A DNA stretch of 50,100 bases from positions 1-50,100 of the forward strand of contig CALWJQ010000060.1 of assembly GCA_944381055.1 (NCBI GenBank), written 5' to 3'. The notes under the pieces were generated by a model. It ran no database searches and was not told the DNA's origin. It was given only the letters and a program-made list of their open reading frames with translations. This DNA comes from an uncultured Clostridia bacterium. Lineage in GTDB: Bacteria; Bacillota; Clostridia; Oscillospirales; Butyricicoccaceae. The position numbers and the translations under genes are program-made. Each line of letters begins with the position of its first letter. The stretch's first letter is position 1. Shown here piece after piece: positions 17,248-26,794 of this stretch.

Positions 17248-18975
17248 GTGAAAAAGGCGCTGACCCTGTTTTTGGTTCTTGCCATGGCGGCCGGAATGCT
17301 GGCCGGCTGCTCTGACCCGCAGAATGAAACCCCCGATCAGCCGGATCAGACGTCCGAACCGGCCGCGTCCGATCCGTCCGCAACCGAGCCGAGCGTCGGC
17401 GAGCCGCCGGCTTCGCCCGATGAAGTCCCGATCGACGAAGAGCAGTATTTTAACACAACCCTCGGGTCTGAACCGCCTTCGCTCAATGAACTTCTGGATA
17501 CGTCGACCTATTGCAACGTCATTCTCAACAATGTCGTCGAACCGCTGGTCCGCAACGAATACGGCGAAATCGTGCCCGCCGGGTGCAGCGATTACAGGAT
17601 TTCGGAAGACGGCCTGACCTATACCTTTACCCTGCGCGAAAACTACTGGGATGACGGCGAGCCGGTGACGGCCGAGCATTACGCTTATACGGTGCGTATG
17701 CGCCTGCTGCCCGAGACCGGTTACCCTTATGCCGCCGACATGTACGTCATCAAAAACGGCGAGGCCGTCAACAAGGGCGAAAAGGACGTGTCTGAGCTGG
17801 GGGTGCGCGTCGTTGATGAACGCACGCTGGAAATTACGCTGGAATACGTCTGCCCTGCCCTGCTCAGCACCATCCGGTTTACGCCGCTGCGGCAGGACGT
17901 CATTGAAAAGTGGGGCGACCGCTACGGCACCGAGGCCGAGACGCTGGCCTGTTGCGGCCCCTTTGTCCTGGACGAATGGGTTCACAACAGCTCGCTGACG
18001 CTGGTGAAGAACGAACGGTACTGGGATGCCGACACCGTCAAGCTGGAAAAAGCGACCTATCATATCGTCGCCGAAGAGATCGCCCGCTACAACATGCTGG
18101 ACAACGGGTCGCTGGATACGCTCGACGTGTCCGAGCAGGATTACATCGACCATTTTTCTTCGCGCGAGGATCTGGTTTCACGCAAGTACACCTCGGCACG
18201 GCACCACACCATGGGGTTTAACCTGGCCGACGAGGTCTTTTCCAACCGCAGCATCCGCCTGGCCGTTTCGCTGGCCTTCCCCCGCGAGGGGACGTCGTCC
18301 TATATCTGGGGTGATTTGACAACGCCGGCTTACGGATACCTGCCGCCCCCGATGTATGAAAACAACGTCAGCATCCGCGAAGCGTCAGGCGACCCCTTTA
18401 AACAGATGATTGCCGACAACCCCGACCCGCAGGCCGTGCTGATCCAGGGCTTGCAGGAGCTTGGGCTGAGCAGCGACCCGGCCGATTTTTCCTTTGAGCT
18501 TTATGTGTCGGGGACGTCGGCCCGCGTCCATACGATGGGCGAGTACTGGCAGCAGGAACTGCAAAACGCCCTGGGCTGCACCGTGACCCTGCGCTACGAC
18601 GACTGGGCGATTTTCTATGACAACTGCTGCGCCGGCGACTACCAGATGGGCTATATTTCCTGGGGCAGCCCGGGCGCAGACGCGTCGTATATGTTTAATC
18701 TGTTCACAACGGCGTCCGGCGCTTATCCCGCGTTTTACAACAACCCCGAGTTTGATGAGCTGGCCCTGGCGGTGCAGCAGGAACTCGACCCGGAAAAACG
18801 CCTGGAAATGTTCATTGAACTGGACAACATGCTGGTCTGTGAGGACGTCGTCATTTGTCCCAACGTCTACGCCGGCGGGATCAATTTCAGCTATGACTAC
18901 GTCAACGGCGTCGACACGTCGACCTTTACCACAGCAGGACTTAAATATGTATATACGGCGGGCCGCGAGTCCTGA
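17248..18975 (+). CDS. Peptide ABC transporter substrate-binding lipoprotein, copy 1 (SBP family 5)
   Basis: This is a 575-residue lipoprotein with a Lys-rich N-terminus, hydrophobic core and lipobox LAGC (Cys21), then a Pro/Glu/Ser linker and a family 5 binding domain. LTYTFTLRENYWDDGEPVTAEHYAYTV is the usual family-5 signature region. It captures oligopeptides outside the membrane for the permease encoded downstream. I use the GTG at 17248 with AAAGGGGAG just upstream; the alternative TTG at 17227 has none. A paralogue follows after 93 bp. Confidence 0.92.
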   Translation: MKKALTLFLVLAMAAGMLAGCSDPQNETPDQPDQTSEPAASDPSATEPSVGEPPASPDEVPIDEEQYFNTTLGSEPPSLNELLDTSTYCNVILNNVVEPLVRNEYGEIVPAGCSDYRISEDGLTYTFTLRENYWDDGEPVTAEHYAYTVRMRLLPETGYPYAADMYVIKNGEAVNKGEKDVSELGVRVVDERTLEITLEYVCPALLSTIRFTPLRQDVIEKWGDRYGTEAETLACCGPFVLDEWVHNSSLTLVKNERYWDADTVKLEKATYHIVAEEIARYNMLDNGSLDTLDVSEQDYIDHFSSREDLVSRKYTSARHHTMGFNLADEVFSNRSIRLAVSLAFPREGTSSYIWGDLTTPAYGYLPPPMYENNVSIREASGDPFKQMIADNPDPQAVLIQGLQELGLSSDPADFSFELYVSGTSARVHTMGEYWQQELQNALGCTVTLRYDDWAIFYDNCCAGDYQMGYISWGSPGADASYMFNLFTTASGAYPAFYNNPEFDELALAVQQELDPEKRLEMFIELDNMLVCEDVVICPNVYAGGINFSYDYVNGVDTSTFTTAGLKYVYTAGRES

Positions 18976-19068
18976 TTCTGCGGCCGGGGCCGGGAATGGG
19001 GGGAAGAACCGCCGGATCCAGTGAAGCGCATCAGACCGAAAACTATAAATCAAAAAGGAGAATCCGCT

Positions 19069-20793
19069 ATGAAGAAAATGCTGTCCCTGCTGCTCGCGCT
19101 CATGATGATTGTGGGCATGATGGCAGGCTGCTCTGACTCGTCGACAGAGACCAGCGAGCCGGAAGAGCCGAACGAATCCAACGAATCCACCGAGCCCACC
19201 GAACCCACCGAACCGAGCGGCGACGACGACACCAGCTCGGAAGAGCCCCCGCTCGACGAGGTGCAGTACTATAACATCAACCTGTCTGAAGAGCCTGCGA
19301 CCCTCAACCATCTGATCAACGCCAGCGTCGCGGGCGGCACCATTCTGACCAACATCCTCGAGCCGCTGGTCCGCAACGAATGGGGCGAAATCGTCCCTGC
19401 CGGCTGCAGCGACTACGAAATTTCTGAAGACGGCCTGACCTGGACCTTCCACCTGCGCGAGAACTACTGGAACGACGGCGTGCAGGTCACGGCGCAGGAC
19501 TACGCCTATACCCTGCAAATGTGCGCCACGCCGGCCACCGGCTACCCCTATGCGGCCGATATGTACGTCATCAAGAACTTTGAGGCCGTCGTGTCCGGAG
19601 AAATGGATGTATCCGAACTGGGCGTCAACGTCGTTGACGACCTGACCCTGGAAATCGAGCTTTCTTATGTCTGCCCGGCCCTGCTCAACACCGTCAGTTT
19701 CCTGCCCCTGCGCCAGGACGTGTATGAAGAGTGGGGCGACCGCTATGGCTCTGAGGCCGAGACGATGACCTGCTGCGGCCCGTTCGTTCTGGACGAGTGG
19801 ACCCACAACAGCACCCTGAAAATGTCCAAGAACGAGCAGTACTGGGACGCCGAGACCGTCAAGCTCGAAGACGTCACCTACCACATCGTCACCGAAGAGA
19901 TCGCCCGCTACAACATGCTGGACAACGGCTCGCTCGACTCGCTCAGCGTGTCTGACGTTGACTACATCGCCCGTTTCTCGGCCCGCGAAGACCTCAACGC
20001 CATCCACTATTCTTCGGCCCGCACCGTTATGATGGTCTTCAACAACGAAGACCCCGCTTTCTCCAACCGCAACGTCCGCCTGGCTTTCTCGCTCGCTTTC
20101 CCGCGTGAAGAGTCGGCGACCTACATCTTCAACGATCTCAACGAGGCGGCATGGAGCCTGACCCCGCCGCCTGTCACCGAGAACGGCGTCGCCATCCGCG
20201 ACGCGACGGGCGAACCGCTCAAGCAGCTGGTCGCCGACAACCCCGACCCCAAGGCCGTCCTGATCGAGGGTCTGAAGGAACTGGGCATGAGCGAAGACCC
20301 GGCGGACTTTGAGTTTGAGCTTTACATGTCGGGCACCAACTCCAAGATGCACACCATGGGCGAATACTGGCAGCAGGAACTGCAAGAGGCCCTGGGCTGC
20401 ACCATCACCCTGCGCTATGACGATTACGCCATTTTCTCGGACAACTGTTCAAACGGCGATTTCCAGGTCGGCTACCTGTCCTGGGGCGCCAACGCCGACC
20501 CGTCCTACATGTTCAACCTGTTCACCTCGACGTCCAATTCCATCCCCGGCAAGCACAACAACCCCGAGTACGACGAGCTGGCTGCGGCCGTTCAGCAGGA
20601 GCTGGACTATGAGAAGCGCCTTGAGATGTTCGCCGAGCTCGACAACATGCTGGTCACCGAAGACGTTGCCATCTGCCCGGTCGTGTTCGGCGGCGGCATC
20701 ACCTTCCGCTATGACTATGTGTACGGCGTAGACGAATCGGCCTTTACCGACGCCGGCGTCAAATACGTCTACACCGCAGGCCGCGAATCATAA
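19069..20793 (+). CDS. Peptide ABC transporter substrate-binding lipoprotein, copy 2 (SBP family 5)
   Basis: This 574-residue paralogue of the previous gene has lipobox MAGC (Cys21), a low-complexity Glu/Thr/Pro/Asn linker (about 22-60) and the family 5 fold (LTWTFHLRENYWNDGVQVTAQ). The two proteins align along their whole length, including LDEWTHNS/LDEWVHNS and the closing YVYTAGRES. Codons here are far more uniformly C-ending (GAC, AAC, TTC, CTC) than in copy 1, which suggests higher expression. A GC-rich stem-loop follows the stop codon, as is common after binding-protein genes. The ATG is preceded by AAAAAGGAG. Confidence 0.93.
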   Translation: MKKMLSLLLALMMIVGMMAGCSDSSTETSEPEEPNESNESTEPTEPTEPSGDDDTSSEEPPLDEVQYYNINLSEEPATLNHLINASVAGGTILTNILEPLVRNEWGEIVPAGCSDYEISEDGLTWTFHLRENYWNDGVQVTAQDYAYTLQMCATPATGYPYAADMYVIKNFEAVVSGEMDVSELGVNVVDDLTLEIELSYVCPALLNTVSFLPLRQDVYEEWGDRYGSEAETMTCCGPFVLDEWTHNSTLKMSKNEQYWDAETVKLEDVTYHIVTEEIARYNMLDNGSLDSLSVSDVDYIARFSAREDLNAIHYSSARTVMMVFNNEDPAFSNRNVRLAFSLAFPREESATYIFNDLNEAAWSLTPPPVTENGVAIRDATGEPLKQLVADNPDPKAVLIEGLKELGMSEDPADFEFELYMSGTNSKMHTMGEYWQQELQEALGCTITLRYDDYAIFSDNCSNGDFQVGYLSWGANADPSYMFNLFTSTSNSIPGKHNNPEYDELAAAVQQELDYEKRLEMFAELDNMLVTEDVAICPVVFGGGITFRYDYVYGVDESAFTDAGVKYVYTAGRES

Positions 20794-20820
20794 GCTTACT
20801 TTCAGCCTTCACTTTTCAGT

Positions 20821-20855
20821 CCCCGGGGGCCCGGTTCCGGCCGGGCTTCCCGGGG
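20821..20855 (+). terminator. Intercistronic stem-loop after the binding-protein gene
   Basis: CCCCGGG (20821-20827) pairs with CCCGGGG (20849-20855), and the inner GCCCGG/CCGGGC extends the stem. There is no good T-run, so it more likely stabilises the binding-protein mRNA or only partly stops transcription, lowering permease output. Confidence 0.55.
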
Positions 20856-20931
20856 CCGTTTCCCCACAGCCTGACAGACCGCCGCGGGTTTTGGCAAGAA
20901 GCCCCGGCTGCGAAGGGAGAGATCCGTCCAT

Positions 20932-21891
20932 ATGGTGACCTATATCATTAAGCGCGTGCTCTATATGGCGATGGTGCTTTTTATCGTTGTATCCATCACC
21001 TTTTTCATGATTCACAGCGTGCCGGGCGATCCGCTGACGTCGTCGGTCATGAACCTGCCCGACGAGGTCCGCGACAACTATTACGCCCGTTACGGCCTGG
21101 ACAAGCCGCTCTTTGAGCAGTATCTGCGGTTTTGGAAACTGCTCTTTACAGAAGGCAGCCTGGGCGAGTCCATCAAGTACCCCGGCCGCATGGTCGAGGA
21201 ATTCATTCTGAAATATGCGGGCATATCTGCAAGGCTGGGCATCATTTCGGTGGTGCTGGGCTTTTCGGTGGGCACCGTTTTCGGCATTCTGGCCGCTATT
21301 TTTAAAAACCGCTGGCCGGACTATGCCGTTATGCTGACAGCCATTGCCGGCGTCACCATCCCGGTTTTTGTGCTGGCGGCCGTTTTCCAGTATTTTTTCA
21401 CCGTCAAGCTGCAATGGTTCCCGACAACGGGCTGGGGCACCGTCAAACACATGATTCTGCCGATCGCCTGTATGTGCTTAAGCCCCATTGCGACTTACGC
21501 CCGGTACATGCGTTCAAGCGCGCTCGACGTTCTGGGACAGGATTATATCCTGACGGCCGAGTCCAAGGGCGTCAGCTCGTTTAACGTAGTCAAGCGCCAT
21601 GTGCTGCGCAATTCGATCCTGCCTTCGATCACTTTGCTGGGCCCCAGCGTGGCGTCGGTCTTTACCGGATCGTTTGTCATCGAGTCCATGTTTGCCATCC
21701 CGGGCCTGGGCACTTATTTTATCCGCGCCATCAACGAACGCGATTTTACAATGGTGCTCGGCATGAACCTGTTCTATTGCCTGCTGTACATTGCCTCGCT
21801 GCTGCTGGTTGACATCCTGTACGTCTTTATCGACCCGCGTATCCGGCTGGCAACCAGCAAGGAAAGGAGGAAGAAAGCCCATGCTGAATAG
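20932..21891 (+). CDS. Peptide ABC transporter permease, OppB/DppB type
   Basis: This 319-residue inner-membrane permease has six predicted spans and the N-terminal sequence TYIIKRVLYMAMVLFIVVSITFFMIHSVPGDP, characteristic of DppB/OppB/GsiC. The cytoplasmic EAA loop reads LTAESKGVSSFNVVKRHVLRNSILP and docks onto an ATPase. The ATG follows a GAAGGGAGAG site. It overlaps the next permease gene by 11 bp, so the two are translationally coupled. Confidence 0.94.
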   Translation: MVTYIIKRVLYMAMVLFIVVSITFFMIHSVPGDPLTSSVMNLPDEVRDNYYARYGLDKPLFEQYLRFWKLLFTEGSLGESIKYPGRMVEEFILKYAGISARLGIISVVLGFSVGTVFGILAAIFKNRWPDYAVMLTAIAGVTIPVFVLAAVFQYFFTVKLQWFPTTGWGTVKHMILPIACMCLSPIATYARYMRSSALDVLGQDYILTAESKGVSSFNVVKRHVLRNSILPSITLLGPSVASVFTGSFVIESMFAIPGLGTYFIRAINERDFTMVLGMNLFYCLLYIASLLLVDILYVFIDPRIRLATSKERRKKAHAE

Positions 21892-22828
21892 CCAGGACTG
21901 GCGCAACGACACGGCGGGCCTGTCGGCCGGGCAGTTTGCAATCGTCGGCGCCGACCCCAACGCCGAGGAAGTCATGCGCCCCCATATCACCTATTTGCAG
22001 GACGCGTGGCGGCGCCTCAAACAGAACAAGCTGTCCATGTTTGGCCTGGTGCTTTTGTGTATCCTGACCGTCATGGTCATTATCGGCCCCATTATCAGCC
22101 CTTATGACTATGAAAGCGTCGACCCGGTTATCAAAAACCAGCCGCCCTCGGCCGAGCACTGGTTCGGCACCGATTCGCTCGGCCGCGACTACTTTGCCCG
22201 CGTGTGGCAGGGCGGGCGCGTGTCCATCATCATCGGCCTGTCCGGCGCTGCGATTTCGGCGGTCGCCGGGTGTATTTACGGCGGCTTTGCGGCCTATTTC
22301 GGCGGCAGGGTCGACACAATCATGATGCGTATTGTCGAGATCCTCAACAGCGTACCCTATCTGCTCGTCGTCATTTTGCTGTCGCTCGTGCTGGACAGCA
22401 AGGGCATCGGCACGCTGCTGCTGGCCATGACGCTGACCGGCTGGTGTTCAATCGCCCGCCTGGTGCGCGCGCAGATGCTGCAGATCCGCAGCTCGGACTA
22501 TGTCCTGGCGGCAAAGCTTTTGGGCGTTTCGCCCCTGAAAATCGTTGTGCAGCACCTCATCCCCAACACCTTCAGCGTAATCATCGTCGCCGTCACCTTC
22601 CGTATTCCCAGCTATATTTTCGGCGAAGCGTTTTTAAGCTATGTCGGACTGGGCGTGCAGGCCCCGCAGACCAGCTGGGGCGCTTTGTGTTCGCAGGCGC
22701 AGGTGGGGCTTGTCTTCCACCCGTACCTGATGTTCCTGCCGGCCGGCGCCATCGCCATGACCATGCTGGCTTTCACCCTGCTGGGCGACGGCCTGCGCGA
22801 CGCGCTCGACCCCCGTATGCGCAGATAG
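21881..22828 (+). CDS. Peptide ABC transporter permease, OppC/DppC type
   Basis: This 315-residue permease partner has a long cytoplasmic N-terminus (about 1-50) and then WFGTDSLGRDYFARVWQGGRVS, the conserved OppC periplasmic segment. Its EAA loop is LAAKLLGVSPLKIVVQHLIPN. I start at MLNSQDW because GGAAAGGAGG lies 10 bp upstream. This start overlaps the previous gene's end. With the preceding permease it forms the membrane channel of the peptide importer. Confidence 0.94.
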   Translation: MLNSQDWRNDTAGLSAGQFAIVGADPNAEEVMRPHITYLQDAWRRLKQNKLSMFGLVLLCILTVMVIIGPIISPYDYESVDPVIKNQPPSAEHWFGTDSLGRDYFARVWQGGRVSIIIGLSGAAISAVAGCIYGGFAAYFGGRVDTIMMRIVEILNSVPYLLVVILLSLVLDSKGIGTLLLAMTLTGWCSIARLVRAQMLQIRSSDYVLAAKLLGVSPLKIVVQHLIPNTFSVIIVAVTFRIPSYIFGEAFLSYVGLGVQAPQTSWGALCSQAQVGLVFHPYLMFLPAGAIAMTMLAFTLLGDGLRDALDPRMRR

Positions 22829-22838
22829 GAGGTGCCTT

Positions 22839-23867
22839 GTGGATAACATTCTTGAAGTCAAAAACTTAAGCGTATCCTTCATGAGCTATATCGGCGAGAT
22901 CCGCGCCGTGCGCGACGTCAGTTTTTCGCTGAAGCCGGGTGAAACGCTGGCCATTGTCGGCGAGTCGGGCTGCGGCAAGACGGTGACCGTCAAGGCGCTG
23001 ATGCGGCTGTTCGGCAATTCGGCCGCCGTCATCAAGGAAGGTTCGCAGATCCTGTTCCGCGGGCAGGATATTGCCAAAATGAAAAAAACAGACCTGTACA
23101 ATATCCGCGGCAGCGGCATCGGCATGATTTTCCAGGATCCCATGACGTCTTTGAACCCGACGATGAATGTCGGCGATCAGATCGTCGAGGGCATCCGCAC
23201 CCATGACCAGAAAATCAGCCGCCGCGACGCGATCGCCCGCGCCGTCAAGCTGCTCGAGCTGGTCGGCATTCCCAGCCCGGAAGAGCGCATCAAGAACTAC
23301 CCGCACCAGCTGTCGGGCGGGATGCGCCAGCGCGTCATGATCGCCATCGCCATTGCCTGCTCGCCGGACATCATCATCGCCGACGAACCGACGACGGCGC
23401 TGGACGTCACCATCCAGGCGCAGGTGCTCGAGCTGCTGCGCGAGCTGAAAGACAAGCTGAATACCGCGTTCATTCTGGTCACCCACGATCTCGGCATTGT
23501 CTTTGACTTTTCCGACCGCATCCAGGTCATGTATGCCGGCAGGATCGTCGAGCGCGGCACCAAGCACGAGATTTATAAAAACCCTGTCCACCCTTACACC
23601 TGGGCGCTGCTCAATTCCATCCCGCGGCGCGGCTTGCAAAGCAAGGATGAGCTGTATTCCATCAAGGGAACGCCGCCCGACCTGATGCTGCCGCTGGAAA
23701 GCTGCCCCTTTGCGCCGCGCTGCGATTACGCGATGCCCATCTGCAAGGCCCGCGCGCCGCAGGAAATTGCGCTGAGCGACACCCACGGCGCGGCCTGCTG
23801 GCTGCTGCATTCCATGGCCCCCAAGGTCGAGCGGCCGGGGACGCTGCGAGGTGCTGACAATGAGTGA
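22839..23867 (+). CDS. Peptide ABC transporter ATPase, OppD/DppD type
   Basis: This 342-residue ATPase has Walker A GESGCGKT, signature LSGGMRQRV and Walker [13 protein letters not shown]. The C-terminal oligo_HPY region carries the cysteine-rich [16 protein letters not shown] segment that can hold an Fe-S cluster in some Dpp/Opp ATPases. The start is GTG, 7 nt after AGGAGG and 10 bp after the permease stop. It overlaps the next ATPase gene by 8 bp. Confidence 0.95.
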   Translation: MDNILEVKNLSVSFMSYIGEIRAVRDVSFSLKPGETLAIVGESGCGKTVTVKALMRLFGNSAAVIKEGSQILFRGQDIAKMKKTDLYNIRGSGIGMIFQDPMTSLNPTMNVGDQIVEGIRTHDQKISRRDAIARAVKLLELVGIPSPEERIKNYPHQLSGGMRQRVMIAIAIACSPDIIIADEPTTALDVTIQAQVLELLRELKDKLNTAFILVTHDLGIVFDFSDRIQVMYAGRIVERGTKHEIYKNPVHPYTWALLNSIPRRGLQSKDELYSIKGTPPDLMLPLESCPFAPRCDYAMPICKARAPQEIALSDTHGAACWLLHSMAPKVERPGTLRGADNE

Positions 23868-24819
23868 GAATAAAGTGATTTTCGAGGCGAAAAACCTGAA
23901 AAAATATTTTCCGGCTTCGGGCGGGAAAATGGTCCGCGCCGTCGACGACGTTTCCTTTTCCATCAGCGAAGGCGAAACCTTTGGCCTGGTCGGCGAATCG
24001 GGCTGCGGCAAAACAACGTGCGGCCGAATGCTGCTCGGGGTCTATCCCCCGACCGAGGGCGAAGTGCTGTACCGCGGCCGCGGGCTGGGGACGCTGGACC
24101 GGCACGAGCGCATGGATTTCTGCAAAAACGTGCAGATGATCTTTCAGGATCCCTACGCCTGCCTTGATCCGCGCATGTCCATCGGCTCGATCATTGCCGA
24201 GGGCCTGCATGTCCATTTCCGCCTGAACCAGGAAGAGACCATGAAGCGTGTCAAGGAACAGCTTGACCGCGTCGGCCTGACATCTGACTACGCGTCGCGC
24301 TTCCCGCACGAGCTGTCGGGCGGCCAGCGCCAGCGCGTCGGCATCGCCCGGGCCCTGGCCGTCGAGCCCCGGTTTATCGTGTGCGACGAACCCATTGCTG
24401 CGCTTGACGTGTCCATCCAGGCGCAGATTGTCAACCTGATGATTCAGCTGCAGCGCGAGCTGAAGCTGACCTATCTGTTCATTTCGCACGACCTGAGCAT
24501 GGTGCGGCATATTTCCGACCGTATCGGCGTCATGTATCTCGGTTCGCTTGTCGAGCTGGCCGGCAATGTCGTCATTCACGAAAAGCCGCTGCACCCCTAT
24601 ACGCAGGCGCTTTTTTCGGCGATTCCGATCGCCGACCCCGACCACAGCTGGATTTCCGACCGCATCAGGCTCGAAGGCGAAATTCCCAGCCCGCTCAGCG
24701 CGCCGCCGGGGTGCAAATTCTCGTCGCGCTGCCGCATGTGTACCGAAGAGTGCCGCAAGTCCCCGCCCCCGCTGCGCGAGGTCGAACCGGGACATTTTGT
24801 CGCCTGCCACCGCGTGTAA
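23860..24819 (+). CDS. Peptide ABC transporter ATPase, OppF/DppF type
   Basis: This 319-residue ATPase has Walker A GESGCGKT, signature [15 protein letters not shown] and Walker [13 protein letters not shown]. Its C-terminal region carries [14 protein letters not shown]. With the previous gene it makes the heterodimeric motor of the importer. I start at MSENKV, with GAGGTG upstream. The gene ends 24 bp before the first nitroreductase-like gene, so the flavoproteins are probably on the same transcript. Confidence 0.95.
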   Translation: MSENKVIFEAKNLKKYFPASGGKMVRAVDDVSFSISEGETFGLVGESGCGKTTCGRMLLGVYPPTEGEVLYRGRGLGTLDRHERMDFCKNVQMIFQDPYACLDPRMSIGSIIAEGLHVHFRLNQEETMKRVKEQLDRVGLTSDYASRFPHELSGGQRQRVGIARALAVEPRFIVCDEPIAALDVSIQAQIVNLMIQLQRELKLTYLFISHDLSMVRHISDRIGVMYLGSLVELAGNVVIHEKPLHPYTQALFSAIPIADPDHSWISDRIRLEGEIPSPLSAPPGCKFSSRCRMCTEECRKSPPPLREVEPGHFVACHRV

Positions 24820-24843
24820 CATCTGCCAGAAAGGAGAAGCACC

Positions 24844-25695
24844 ATGTGGGACATTCTTGAAAAATACGAAAAAGCGCCCCTGCGCCTGACCGACGACGAG
24901 TACCTCGCGGTCAGCGATACGGAATTCCGCGCCCGGTTCCGCGAACGGGTGCACCATACGCTTGAAATTCAGTTTTACCATGCGCTGCAAACCGGACGGC
25001 CGCTGGATCCCGATCAGCTGAAAACGGCTGAGCACATGTGCGGCCTGTGGCGGCAGCGCGGCCTGCCCACCGGCCATCACGATTACGAGTACGCACAGCG
25101 CATCCTGGCGATGGCGCGCGACTGTGCAGAGGGAAAAACGGTCGATCTTTCGCCCTATGCGCCGCCCGCTGTGACGGAAAAGGACCGCGAGGCCTTCTTC
25201 CGGGCCGTGCATGACCGCCGCTCGGTGCGCGCGTTTGACCACAGCCGCGAGGTTCCCGACGAGCTCATCGACAAGGTTCTGAACGCCGGGCTGTGGGCCG
25301 CGCACGCCTGCAATTTGCAGTCCATCCGCTACCTGGTGGTGCGTGAAAAAGACGAACCGTGGCTGTTACGCGGCAGCGACATTCCGCCCGGGCCGGTGCA
25401 TATTGCCGTTTTGCAGGATGAACGCTGCTATCTGGCCAATACGGTCATGAGCCTGAAAAACCGCATTCTCGATGCGGGCGCCGCGACGACCAACATCCTG
25501 CTCGCCATTCACGCGCACGGCCTCGACGGGGTCTGGCTGACCTATGAGGATCCGATGATCGACCGCCTGCGCGAGCGCTTTGGCCTTGACGACTACATCC
25601 GGATCGTTGATTTTATCGACATGGGCTACGGGGTGCAGACGCCCTTCCCCCCGCAGCGCCCGGATGTCAGCGAGCGCGTGATCGTCCGCGTCTGA
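24844..25695 (+). CDS. Nitroreductase-family flavoprotein with N-terminal extension, copy 1
   Basis: This 283-residue protein has a C-terminal nitroreductase fold (about 112-283). The FMN-contacting RRSVRAF is present, and HACNLQSIRYLVV stands where family members have the flavin-binding Asn-x-Gln-Pro stretch. The first 110 residues are not part of the standard fold. They contain FRERVHHTLEIQFYHALQTG and end DLSPYAPP; both features are shared with the next gene. The reaction is unknown: the family covers NAD(P)H-dependent reduction of nitro groups, quinones and enones, as well as dehydrogenations. Its place behind a peptide importer suggests a reductive step on an imported compound. Confidence 0.82.
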   Translation: MWDILEKYEKAPLRLTDDEYLAVSDTEFRARFRERVHHTLEIQFYHALQTGRPLDPDQLKTAEHMCGLWRQRGLPTGHHDYEYAQRILAMARDCAEGKTVDLSPYAPPAVTEKDREAFFRAVHDRRSVRAFDHSREVPDELIDKVLNAGLWAAHACNLQSIRYLVVREKDEPWLLRGSDIPPGPVHIAVLQDERCYLANTVMSLKNRILDAGAATTNILLAIHAHGLDGVWLTYEDPMIDRLRERFGLDDYIRIVDFIDMGYGVQTPFPPQRPDVSERVIVRV

Positions 25696-25716
25696 GACGG
25701 GAAAGGAGTCCTGAAG

Positions 25717-26607
25717 ATGGCAAGAGAAAAATTGAACCCCATGCTGCAAAAGGTCGCGCTTGTGCGTGACGACGACTTTTACATGGGCCTGGATGACATT
25801 GCGTTCCGCACCTGCGTACAGGAAAAGGCCCACCACTCTCTCGAGATTCAGGTCTGCCATGCCGAGCACACCGGATGCGAGATGTTCCCGCAGCGTCCGG
25901 CGATTGTCGAGCATCTGCTCGAGCTGTGGGATCGCCGCGGCATGAGCCACGACCTGCCCGAATACCGTTTTGCGCGCCGCATGGTCGATATGGCCAACGA
26001 CTACCTGGACGGGAAGCCCATCGATCTGTCGCCCTATGCGCCCAAGCGTCTGACGTCGGAAGAAACCGAAGGCTTTGACAAAATCCTGTACGGGCGCCGT
26101 TCGGTGCGCGCCTTTTTGGACAAGGACGTCCCGGACGAGCTGATCGACCGGATGATCGATGCGGCCCTGTGGGCGCCCAACGGCGGGAACATGCAGCCGT
26201 GCCGTTTTTTGGTCATCCGTGAAAAGAGCGAGCCCGGTCTGTTCCGCGGCAGCGACATTCCCGGCGGGCCGGTGCATATCGTCATCGCAGTCGACATGCG
26301 CGGCAGCCGCGCCATGGCGCAGCTGCACCGCGGCACGGTTCCGCCGGACGAAAAGCTGATGGGGCACCGCAATACGCTGCTCAACTGTGCGGCGGCCGGG
26401 CAGAACATTGTGCTGGCGGCCCACGCGCTGGGGCTGGCGAGCGTTTGGCTTACGTTTGGCGAGGGGATGACCGAGCGGATTATGCAGCGGTTTGATCTGC
26501 CCGACTATATCCACCTGATGACCTTTATCGATGTGGGGTACGGGGCGCAGACCCCGGTGCCCCCGCCCAAAAGCACGGTGTCAGAAGCCGTACTGGCCCG
26601 TGTATAA
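25717..26607 (+). CDS. Nitroreductase-family flavoprotein with N-terminal extension, copy 2
   Basis: This 296-residue paralogue lies 21 bp behind the previous gene. It shares the N-terminal extension (CVQEKAHHSLEIQVCHAEHTG ending DLSPYAPK). In the nitroreductase domain it has RRSVRAF, GGNMQPCRFLVIRE, GSDIPGGPVHIVIAVD and the Ala-rich AAGQNIVLAAHALGLASVW. NxQP is intact here, unlike copy 1, so copy 2 may be the fully FMN-competent partner and the two may form a heterodimer. The ribosome site is GGAAAGGAG. A strong terminator follows. Confidence 0.85.
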   Translation: MAREKLNPMLQKVALVRDDDFYMGLDDIAFRTCVQEKAHHSLEIQVCHAEHTGCEMFPQRPAIVEHLLELWDRRGMSHDLPEYRFARRMVDMANDYLDGKPIDLSPYAPKRLTSEETEGFDKILYGRRSVRAFLDKDVPDELIDRMIDAALWAPNGGNMQPCRFLVIREKSEPGLFRGSDIPGGPVHIVIAVDMRGSRAMAQLHRGTVPPDEKLMGHRNTLLNCAAAGQNIVLAAHALGLASVWLTFGEGMTERIMQRFDLPDYIHLMTFIDVGYGAQTPVPPPKSTVSEAVLARV

Positions 26608-26670
26608 GGCCGCGGCTCTTTGAAACGGATATTGTCAGCTGTGCGCAAAGCGGGCGGCCTGCGTCCGCCG

Positions 26671-26700
26671 AAAAGGCCGGACCCTGCGTCCGGCCTTTGT
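26671..26700 (+). terminator. Terminator closing the peptide-use operon
   Basis: AAAGGCCGGAC and GTCCGGCCTTT form an 11-bp stem around CCTGC, followed by TGTGTT. It separates the transporter/nitroreductase operon from the MarR-flavoprotein unit. Confidence 0.8.
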
Positions 26701-26794
26701 GTTGCGGCCTCTGGGCAGCTTGTACAGAGACGATGATTTTTGTGCGCCGGTATGATATAATAGCAGAATGTTGCAAATGCAGGAGGCGTGTGCC

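Noticed and set aside
26608..26794. Good -35 for the marR promoter
   Set aside because: TATAAT at 26756 is clear, but TTGTAC and TTGTGC nearby have wrong spacing (30 and 10 bp), so I did not call a full promoter.
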